Of a stretch of DNA of 64,000 bases, positions 58,810-64,000 are shown piece after piece. The number at the start of each line of letters is the position of its first letter. The first letter of the stretch is position 1. Position numbers and translations under genes: made by a program. Below the pieces are notes generated by a model. It did not search any database. It saw only the letters and a list, made by a program, of their open reading frames with translations, and was not told where the DNA came from. Origin of the DNA: CADEED01 sp035525785 (lineage in GTDB: Bacteria > Pseudomonadota > Gammaproteobacteria > Steroidobacterales > Steroidobacteraceae); assembly GCA_035525785.1 (NCBI GenBank), contig DATLDQ010000126.1, positions 3,125-67,124 on the forward strand, read 5' to 3'.

Positions 58810-59580
58810 ATGAGCAATGCCGACCTGTTTTCCACGGTGGCGCGCGAGTACGCGAACTTCCGCCCGGGATATCCACCCGAGCTGTTCGCGTGGCTCGCGC
58901 GCAATTGCGCGTCACGACGAGAGGTCTGGGATTGCGGCTGTGGCAGCGGCCAGGCAAGCACCGCGCTCGCCGAGCATTTCGACCGTGTACACGCCACCGA
59001 CGTAGCGCCAGAGCAGATAGCCGCGGCCAAGCCGCATCCGCGAGTGAGCTATACGGTGGCGCCCGCAGAAAGGTCCGGCCTCGCGGCGGCATCGGTGGAC
59101 CTGGTGACGGTCGCGCAGGCGCTGCACTGGTTTGACGTGGAGGCCTTCTACGTCGAGGCGCGACGCGTCTCGCGGCCCGGCGCGCTGCTCGCGGTGTGGA
59201 CCTATCCACGCCCCGAGTTCATCGACCCACGTCTGGATCGCGCCTTCAACCATTTTTACGTCGACGTCGTCGGGCCCTACTGGCCGCCCGAGCGCCGGCA
59301 CGTGGACTCCCACTACGAGACTCTGCCCGTGCCGCCGCGCGAGCTCGGCTACGACACCGTGCCGCACCCGGCCTTCGGCCTCGACCTGCATTGGTCGCTG
59401 GAGCAGGTGCTGGGTTACGTGAGCAGCTGGTCCGCCACCGCGCGCTACAAAAAGCAAAAGGGCACGGATCCCGTGCCCCTGTTGCGTGATGCCCTCTCGC
59501 CCCCCTGGCCCGGCGAGGGCGCCGTCGTCGCCCTGCACATGCCGCTGGGCATGCGTGTCGCGAGACTTCGCGACCAGTGA
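58810..59580 (+). CDS. SAM-dependent methyltransferase (type 11 / ubiE-like)
   Basis: 256 residues from ATG 58810. Motif I is 'VWDCGCGSGQASTALAEHF' (about residues 36-54), followed by 'VHATDVAPEQIAAA' and 'VDLVTVAQALHWFDVEAFYVEARRVSRPGALLAVW'. The N-terminal 'LFSTVAREYANFRPGYPPELFAWL' is common in a bacterial and fungal group of small-molecule methyltransferases of unknown substrate. A GACAAT hexamer (58798-58803) ends six bases before the ATG, suggesting a leaderless transcript. The 3' end contains a 20-base direct repeat. Confidence 0.87.
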   Translation: MSNADLFSTVAREYANFRPGYPPELFAWLARNCASRREVWDCGCGSGQASTALAEHFDRVHATDVAPEQIAAAKPHPRVSYTVAPAERSGLAAASVDLVTVAQALHWFDVEAFYVEARRVSRPGALLAVWTYPRPEFIDPRLDRAFNHFYVDVVGPYWPPERRHVDSHYETLPVPPRELGYDTVPHPAFGLDLHWSLEQVLGYVSSWSATARYKKQKGTDPVPLLRDALSPPWPGEGAVVALHMPLGMRVARLRDQ

Positions 59581-59605
59581 ACGAGCGCGAGACTTCGCGA
59601 CCAGT
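59559..59605. repeat. 20-base direct repeat across the methyltransferase stop
   Basis: CGCGAGACTTCGCGACCAGT occurs at 59559-59578 and again at 59586-59605, a 27-base tandem step. The first copy encodes the last codons of the methyltransferase; the second lies between its stop and the mdh stop. It looks like a short recent duplication and contains an inverted GCGAGAC/TTCGCG core. Confidence 0.9.
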
Positions 59606-59607
59606 AG

Positions 59608-60585
59608 CTAGATCAGGTCCTTGACCCCATCGCGCTCCTCGCGCAGTTCCTTGTCCGTCGCGTCCATGCGCTTGCGCGAGAACTCATCGACGGTGAGGCC
59701 CTGCACCACCTTGTAGTCGCCGCCCGAGCACGTGACCGGGTACGAGTACACCACGCCATCGCTGATGCCGTAGCTGCCGTCCGCGGGCACGGCCATGCTG
59801 ATGAAGTTGCCGGCCGCGGTACCGAGATGCCAGTCGCGCATGTGGTCGATGGCGGCGGAGGCCGCCGAAGCGGCCGACGAAGCGCCGCGCGCCTTGATGA
59901 TGGCCGCGCCGCGCTGCTGCACGGTGGGGATGAAGTTCTCCTCGTACCACTTGCGGTCAACGAGCGAGTGCGCGGGCTTGCCGTCGACGGTGCAGAAGTT
60001 GAGGTCCGGGTACTGCGTGCTCGAGTGGTTGCCCCAGATGAGCATCTTCTGGATACCGTTGACGTGACTGCCGGTTTTCTCCGCCAGCTGCGACACCGCG
60101 CGGTTGTGATCCAGGCGGGTCATCGCCGTGAAGTTGCGCGGGTTCAGATCCCGGGCATTGGCGCGCGCGATCATCGCGTTGGTGTTCGCCGGGTTGCCCA
60201 CCACGAGCACGCGGATGTTGCGATCCGCCACCTCGTTCATCGCCTTGCCCTGAGCGGAGAAGATCTGCGCGTTGGCCATGAGCAGGTCCTTGCGCTCCAT
60301 GCCTGGGCCGCGGGGGCGCGCGCCGACCAGCAGTGCTGCGTGGCAATCCTTGAACGCCACTCGTGCGTCATCCGTGGCGACAATCTTGTTGACTGTCGGG
60401 AAGGCGCAGTCATTGAGCTCCATCACCACGCCGGCGAGCTGCGGCAGGGCCGGGGTGACCTCGAGGAGGTGCAGGTTGACCGGCGTATCGGCGCCGAGCA
60501 TCTGGCCGGAAGCGACGCGGAAGGCCAGGGCATAGCCGATCTGACCGGCGGCACCGGTGATGGCGACATTGACAGCGGGTTTCAT
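59608..60585 (-). CDS. mdh: Malate dehydrogenase
   Basis: 325 residues, the 'cytosolic-like' bacterial class. NAD-binding GAAGQIGYALAFRVASG near the start, the mobile loop arginines in ARPRGPGMERKDLL, 'VVGNPANTNAMI', substrate Arg in 'TRLDHNRAVSQLA' and the catalytic His in 'IWGNHSSTQYPDLN'. It oxidises malate to oxaloacetate in the TCA cycle. A CGGAG ribosome-binding site precedes the ATG. Convergent with the methyltransferase gene. Confidence 0.97.
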   Translation of the reverse strand: MKPAVNVAITGAAGQIGYALAFRVASGQMLGADTPVNLHLLEVTPALPQLAGVVMELNDCAFPTVNKIVATDDARVAFKDCHAALLVGARPRGPGMERKDLLMANAQIFSAQGKAMNEVADRNIRVLVVGNPANTNAMIARANARDLNPRNFTAMTRLDHNRAVSQLAEKTGSHVNGIQKMLIWGNHSSTQYPDLNFCTVDGKPAHSLVDRKWYEENFIPTVQQRGAAIIKARGASSAASAASAAIDHMRDWHLGTAAGNFISMAVPADGSYGISDGVVYSYPVTCSGGDYKVVQGLTVDEFSRKRMDATDKELREERDGVKDLI

Positions 60586-60609
60586 CGATCGGAGCTCCGA
60601 AAGCGGCGG

Positions 60610-60639
60610 AAAAAACGGGCCGGCATTCTAGCAGGCCCG
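60610..60639 (-). terminator. Rho-independent terminator of the sigma/anti-sigma operon
   Basis: On the minus strand CGGGCC and GGCCCG form a six-base-pair stem around a 12-base loop, followed directly by six T residues. It lies between the anti-sigma stop and the mdh start, so mdh probably has its own promoter; TAGAAT in the loop could even serve as its -10 box. Confidence 0.75.
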
Positions 60640-60660
60640 GTTGCAGCGCTTTTCGGGCTC

Positions 60661-61278
60661 TCAGCGGTCGGGCGCGCCGGCGTAGGCACGAAACTGGCGA
60701 TTGAATTCCGCCTGTTCCGCGTCGGCCCGCGCCTTGTCGCCACTGGCGCGCAGGCGCTGGATTTCGGCCTGCCACGCCTTGGCGTCCTGGCGCCATGTCG
60801 GGGAGTCGGCCGCGGCCGCGGGCGCACTGGCCGCCACGGGCGCGCCAGCGCGGGCGTTCCGGGACACACCACCCCCGGGCGTCTTCGGCGGCGCGAGGTC
60901 GATCGTGATGACATCGCTGGTCGCCGCCGGATCATCGGCCGTTTCCGCCGGTGTCTCGATGACCGCACCCATGGGTGGGACGTCGACGCGCTGCGCGATG
61001 GTCTCGACGCGCACTTCCGGCACGCGGTCCTGCGGTTGCACGCCCGTCTTGAACACGATGGAAAGCCCCAGCACCAGCGTGGCCGCGATGGCCACCGGCG
61101 CCGCCCAACGCGGCATGTCGAAGAAGCGGATGGGGCGCTCGTCCTCGATCGCCTCGCGCGCCTGGCGCAGCACGATGCGGTCGAGCTCGGCCGGCGGCTC
61201 GAGGCCATCGTCGACGTCGCCGCGGAACAGCGGCCGGCGGCGCTTGAGGAAGTCGTCGAATTCCGGATCGCCGCTCAT
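60661..61278 (-). CDS. Putative membrane anti-sigma factor
   Basis: 205 residues. A cytoplasmic N-terminal 56 residues (DPEFDDFLKRRRPLF, 'PPAELDRIVLRQAREAI') is followed by one TM helix (about 58-78), an acidic/Pro-rich periplasmic part and a helical 'TWRQDAKAWQAEIQRLRASGDKARADAEQAEFNRQF' end. It overlaps the sigma factor stop by four bases (ATGA), the classic sigma/anti-sigma layout. It has no cysteine, so it is not a zinc-binding ZAS anti-sigma factor. The assignment rests mainly on position and topology. Confidence 0.72.
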   Translation of the reverse strand: MSGDPEFDDFLKRRRPLFRGDVDDGLEPPAELDRIVLRQAREAIEDERPIRFFDMPRWAAPVAIAATLVLGLSIVFKTGVQPQDRVPEVRVETIAQRVDVPPMGAVIETPAETADDPAATSDVITIDLAPPKTPGGGVSRNARAGAPVAASAPAAAADSPTWRQDAKAWQAEIQRLRASGDKARADAEQAEFNRQFRAYAGAPDR

Positions 61279-61934
61279 GCCAGGTCTTCGGTGACGGACA
61301 TCGCCGCCTTGAGCTTGTTGACCGCATAGCGCAACCGGCTCTTGGCCGTCTCGGCGCCGACGCCCGTGACCCGCGCGATCTCCTCGAGCGACAGGCCGGA
61401 CTCCTCGTGAAGTAGATAGACGTCGCGCTGCTCGGCGGGCAGGGAGGCCAGCGCGGAGCGGTAGCAGCGCGACACCTCGTTGCGTTCGAGCGCACGGTCC
61501 GGCAGCAGCTCGGCGTCGGCGGGCAGCAGGTCGGCGGCGTCCGCGTCTTCTATGCCGAGACCCGCGGGGCGGGTGCGCACGCGGCGGCAGTGATCGATGA
61601 AACAGTTGTGCGCAAGCGTGAACAGGAAAGTGCGGAATTTCGCGCGCGGTTCGTAGCGCGCGCGGTTCACCACGACGCGGCTCCAGACTTCCTGGAAGAG
61701 ATCGTTGGCGACTTCGTTGTCGCGCGCCTGGCGCATGAGGTAGCGGTAGAGCGCGGCTCGATGGCGCGCATACAGCGTCTCGAATGCGCGCATTTCGCCG
61801 CCTGCGTAGGCGAGCATCAACTGCGCGTCTTCGTCTTCGCTCACGACCACGACTCTACGCGCCGGCGCCGATCGCGCGAAGCGTGCGGCGTCGATCGATC
61901 GCACGGGGTCTGTCGGAGTAGTAAGGCCGTCCAT
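61275..61934 (-). CDS. ECF-type RNA polymerase sigma factor
   Basis: 219 residues from ATG 61934, chosen for GGAG five bases upstream; GTG 61970 is possible. Region 2: 'DEDAQLMLAYAGGEMRAFETLYARHRAALYRYLMRQARDNEVANDLFQEVWSRVV'; region 4: 'ALASLPAEQRDVYLLHEESGLSLEEIARVTGVGAETAKSRLRYAVNKLKAAM'. The first 45 residues are an unusual disordered extension. Coupled to a membrane anti-sigma factor, it should switch on an envelope or stress regulon; no target gene is evident here. Confidence 0.93.
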   Translation of the reverse strand: MDGLTTPTDPVRSIDAARFARSAPARRVVVVSEDEDAQLMLAYAGGEMRAFETLYARHRAALYRYLMRQARDNEVANDLFQEVWSRVVVNRARYEPRAKFRTFLFTLAHNCFIDHCRRVRTRPAGLGIEDADAADLLPADAELLPDRALERNEVSRCYRSALASLPAEQRDVYLLHEESGLSLEEIARVTGVGAETAKSRLRYAVNKLKAAMSVTEDLA

Positions 61935-61966
61935 CGCCACTCCGTCGATGGAGAGCGTCGCTGCGT

Positions 61967-62182
61967 TCACGGATTCAACACCTCGCTTGCCGAGTTCGCC
62001 GGGCTGACCGCGTAAGCGAGCATCTCGCGCCGGGGAGCGATGTGCAGTGGCTCGGTCTGGATTTGCGAGCAGCTCGTGAGCACCGCCGCGCGGTGCCGGG
62101 GCGCGTCCTGCGCTATCCAACCCGCCGCGAGCGCGCCATGTGCGACCACAATTCCAAATATAAACAGCAACTTAGGGCCCAT
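61967..62182 (-). CDS. Small exported protein upstream of the ECF sigma gene
   Basis: 71 residues from ATG 62182 with GGGAGAG just upstream. A signal-like hydrophobic stretch (PKLLFIFGIVVAHGALAAGW) is followed by 'APRHRAAVLTSCSQIQTEPLHIAPRREMLAYAVSP'. It precedes the sigma gene by 32 bases on the same strand, so it may be the first gene of that operon or a sensor partner. One cysteine. Unrecognised family. Confidence 0.58.
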   Translation of the reverse strand: MGPKLLFIFGIVVAHGALAAGWIAQDAPRHRAAVLTSCSQIQTEPLHIAPRREMLAYAVSPANSASEVLNP

Positions 62183-62273
62183 TTTCTCTCCCATCGCGCC
62201 TTTCGAACCGGGGCCGCACTCGTGGCCCGCCTTACTGAGTGCAACGCACCAGCAAATATTTCGGGTTAGGGGC

Positions 62274-62310
62274 TTGCACCTGAACTGGTGTTGTAGTTAT
62301 ATATAACACC
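62274..62310 (+). promoter_or_regulatory. Promoter and operator of the YtrA-type GntR/ABC operon
   Basis: TTGCAC (62274-62279) and TTATAT (62297-62302) are spaced by 17 bases, a good sigma-70 promoter. Over the -10 box lies the perfect palindrome GTTATATATAAC (62296-62307), framed by GGTG at 62287-62290 and CACC at 62307-62310, i.e. GGTG-N16-CACC. From memory this is the operator form described for a YtrA-like GntR repressor in Xanthomonas; a regulator bound here would block transcription of its own operon. Confidence 0.78.
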
Positions 62311-62378
62311 AACACGAGGGCAGATTGCGCAGCAGGACGCCCCCGACCGAACAACCAGAGAGAGACAAGGAGAAGACC

Positions 62379-62540
62379 ATGTTGAAGATGAACCTCAAAG
62401 CGGTGGCGAGCGGCTTTGCCGCCCTGGCCCTGACGATCGTGCTGAGCTGGACCTTCGTGGATTCCACGAGCGTCGCCCGCATCCATCGCGACGGCAACTC
62501 CGGCGCCCTCGTGGCCGCCGTCAGTGCCCTGGTGCGCTGA
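62379..62540 (+). CDS. Small single-TM peptide heading the GntR/ABC operon
   Basis: 53 residues from ATG 62379, with AAGGAGAAGACC as ribosome-binding site. One hydrophobic stretch (about 8-26, AVASGFAALALTIVLSWTFV) follows a short basic start; the tail is 'DSTSVARIHRDGNSGALVAAVSALVR'. It is the first gene after the promoter-operator, 15 bases before the GntR gene. It may be a membrane peptide that works with the transporter; it has no known family I can name. Confidence 0.65.
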   Translation: MLKMNLKAVASGFAALALTIVLSWTFVDSTSVARIHRDGNSGALVAAVSALVR

Positions 62541-62555
62541 GAAAAGGGGACACAG

Positions 62556-62978
62556 ATGGACCCGCAATGGGACGACAGCCAGCCGATCTACCGGCAGCTG
62601 CGCGACCGGGTGGTGGCGATGATCCTCGAGGGTGTCCTCAAGGAAGGCGACCCGCTGCCCTCGGTCCGGGCCGTGGCGGCTGAATTCCGTCTCAACCCGC
62701 TGACCGTACTCAAGGGATACCAGCAGCTCGTGGACGAACAACTAGTCGAGAAGAAGCGAGGCCGTGGCATGTTCGTCAACGAGGGCGCGCGGCAGGCGCT
62801 CCTGAAGGACGAACGCCAGTACTTCCTGGACACCGAATGGCCCAAGGTCTACGCCACCATCACCAGGCTCGGCCTCGGTGTGGAAGATCTCATGAAGAAA
62901 GGCGCGCGCTCGGCACCGGTTTCGCAGCCTTTCCCGACCACCAAAACTACGGAAGACGACGATGACAGCAGTAATTGA
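62556..62978 (+). CDS. GntR-family regulator, YtrA subfamily
   Basis: 140 residues. The GntR winged helix is complete ('PIYRQLRDRVVAMILEGVLKEGDPLPSVRAVAAEFRLNPLTVLKGYQQLVDEQLVEKKRGRGMFVNEGA') and the C-terminal part is a short two-helix dimerisation region, the small YtrA type without a ligand-binding domain. YtrA regulators repress ABC-transporter operons that respond to cell-wall antibiotics or peptides. It overlaps the ABC ATPase start and probably binds the operator at 62287-62310. Confidence 0.93.
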   Translation: MDPQWDDSQPIYRQLRDRVVAMILEGVLKEGDPLPSVRAVAAEFRLNPLTVLKGYQQLVDEQLVEKKRGRGMFVNEGARQALLKDERQYFLDTEWPKVYATITRLGLGVEDLMKKGARSAPVSQPFPTTKTTEDDDDSSN

Positions 62979-63846
62979 AGCGCGCGGGCTCGCCAAGAGC
63001 TACGGCTCCACCCGGGCTTTGGCAGGTGTGGATCTGAACGTCCAGGCTGGCCGCGTGGTCGGACTCATCGGGCCCAACGGCTCCGGAAAGACCACGGCCA
63101 TCAAGTCCATCCTCGGGCTCTCCTCATTCGAGGGTTCGCTCAAGGTGCTGGGCCTCGACCCGCGCACCCAACGCGACGAATTGATGAAAGAGGTCTGCTT
63201 CATCGCCGACGTGGCGGTGTTGCCGCGCTGGATGAAGGTATCGCAGGCCGTGGAATTCGTCGCCGGCGTACATCCGCGGTTCGACCGCGCGCGGGCCGAG
63301 GAATTTCTCGCGAAGACCGACATCAAGAAGGACAGCCGCGTGCGCCAGCTCTCCAAGGGCATGGTCACGCAGCTGCACCTCGCGCTGATCCTGGCTATCG
63401 ACGCCAAACTACTGGTGCTCGACGAGCCCACGCTGGGACTGGACCTGCTGTTCCGCCGGTCGTTCTACGACAACCTGCTGAACGACTACATGAACAAGGA
63501 GCGCACCATCCTGGTCACCACGCACCAGGTGGAGGAGATCGAGAACATCCTCACCGACGTGATCTTCATCGAGCACGGGCGGATCCGGCTGGATGCCGCC
63601 ATGGAGACGCTGGCGGAGCGATTCACGCAGCTCACCCCTGCGGCCGGAAACACTGAAAAAGCGCGCTCGCTCAAGCCATTCTGGGAACGCGAGATCTTCG
63701 GACGCAGCACCATGCTGTTCGAGGGCGTGGACTCGGCCACGCTGGGAGCACTGGGTGAAACCCGCGCGCCCTCGGTGGCTGATCTCTTCGTCGCGATGAT
63801 GCAGCCCGTGAGCGCGCCGATGGCGCCGTCGAAGGAGGCCGCATGA
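62962..63846 (+). CDS. ABC transporter ATP-binding protein
   Basis: 294 residues starting 17 bases before the GntR stop. Walker A GPNGSGKT (37-44), signature 'RQLSKGMVTQL' (about 132-142), Walker B 'LLVLDEPTLGLD' and switch His in 'TILVTTHQVEEIENIL'. It resembles BcrA/YtrB-type export ATPases. The C-terminal 70 residues are an extra regulatory extension. The next gene is the permease, overlapping by four bases (ATGA). Confidence 0.95.
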   Translation: MTAVIEARGLAKSYGSTRALAGVDLNVQAGRVVGLIGPNGSGKTTAIKSILGLSSFEGSLKVLGLDPRTQRDELMKEVCFIADVAVLPRWMKVSQAVEFVAGVHPRFDRARAEEFLAKTDIKKDSRVRQLSKGMVTQLHLALILAIDAKLLVLDEPTLGLDLLFRRSFYDNLLNDYMNKERTILVTTHQVEEIENILTDVIFIEHGRIRLDAAMETLAERFTQLTPAAGNTEKARSLKPFWEREIFGRSTMLFEGVDSATLGALGETRAPSVADLFVAMMQPVSAPMAPSKEAA

Positions 63847-64000
63847 ACACCTATCTCATGTTGATCCGCCGCGAGCTCTGGGAGCACCGGTCACTGTGGA
63901 TCGCGCCGCTCGTCTGGGTGGGCATCCTCGTAGTGATGTTCACCTGGGGCACCTTCCAGCTCGAACACGACAACGACTTCGGCGAATTCGCCTCGGCCGC
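63843..64000 (+). CDS. ABC transporter permease (3' end cut off)
   Basis: Only 52 codons are visible: MNTYLMLIRRELWEHRSLWI, then a first TM helix (IAPLVWVGILVVMFTWGTF) and an acidic loop 'EHDNDFGEF'. The 'LIRRELWEHRSLW' start is typical of ABC-2 type permeases in GntR/ABC operons. It continues beyond the window. Confidence 0.85.
   Translation, partial: MNTYLMLIRRELWEHRSLWIAPLVWVGILVVMFTWGTFQLEHDNDFGEFASA

Noticed and set aside
59827..61329. Plus-strand open frame of 500 codons
   Set aside because: It is antisense to mdh, a terminator and the anti-sigma gene, and shows no domain.

Overview
The window is 64 kb of gene-dense, GC-rich bacterial chromosome with about 64 protein genes, no rRNA or tRNA gene that I can see, and no phage, insertion sequence or CRISPR array. 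The gene set points to a Gram-negative gammaproteobacterium: glmU and glmS close together, rimO, DinB polymerase IV, FadE-type acyl-CoA dehydrogenase, ExeA/GspB accessory proteins of type II secretion, TonB proteins, and PEP-CTERM and GlyGly-CTERM surface sorting tails. A Xanthomonadales/Nevskiales/Steroidobacterales-like organism is my inference from content, not from any database comparison.

Layout. 1-8.6 kb: glmU (cut by the window start) and glmS, the two ends of UDP-GlcNAc synthesis, enclose a run of small accessory genes (NUDIX, DinB-fold, DUF1272, 2H phosphoesterase, GyrI-like, DUF488, DUF2845, GST). 8.6-13.6 kb: CPBP protease, rimO, a TonB-domain protein, small membrane proteins, a methyltransferase and a DMT transporter. 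13.6-20.2 kb: a cell-surface block of two large GlyGly-CTERM proteins around an aldo/keto reductase, plus one PEP-CTERM protein. 20.2-27 kb: a hybrid histidine kinase and a tight GH3 beta-glucosidase / SMP-30 lactonase / GntP operon that reads as glucoside-to-gluconate use through the periplasm. 27.2-34.4 kb: PBP4-type DacB, a CobW/WD40/unknown operon, a GT4 glycosyltransferase and an M20 amidohydrolase. 34.4-35.06 kb: the only gene-free stretch over 300 bases, filled by a large inverted repeat. 35-41.3 kb: an orphan molybdopterin oxidoreductase subunit, a beta-CASP nuclease, an ATP/ADP-carrier-like transporter, KTSC, AlkB-like and GFA proteins.

41.3-47.6 kb holds the most unusual locus: a three-gene minus-strand operon encoding a receiver-TM-TPR-TonB protein, a receiver-Ser/Thr kinase and a membrane CheA-like ATPase. 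The phosphotransfer residues look broken in a complementary way: TonB receiver keeps Asp but lost Lys, kinase receiver keeps Lys but lost Asp, and the CheA-like HPt has Glu where His is expected, while the Ser/Thr kinase and the CheA-type ATP site look intact. 47.8-59.6 kb: a secreted unknown, GNAT, exeA-gspB, dinB, DUF4399, DUF3667, fadE and a divergent LysR/DoxX pair with palindromic operator candidates. 59.6-64 kb: mdh, an ECF sigma/anti-sigma operon, and a YtrA-type GntR/ABC operon with a clear promoter-operator; the permease is cut by the window end.

Across the whole window the octamer TTGTTAGG (either strand) occurs at least nine times although it is AT-rich and creates rare codons, and several genes have a -10-like hexamer 6-9 bases before the start codon, suggesting leaderless mRNAs.
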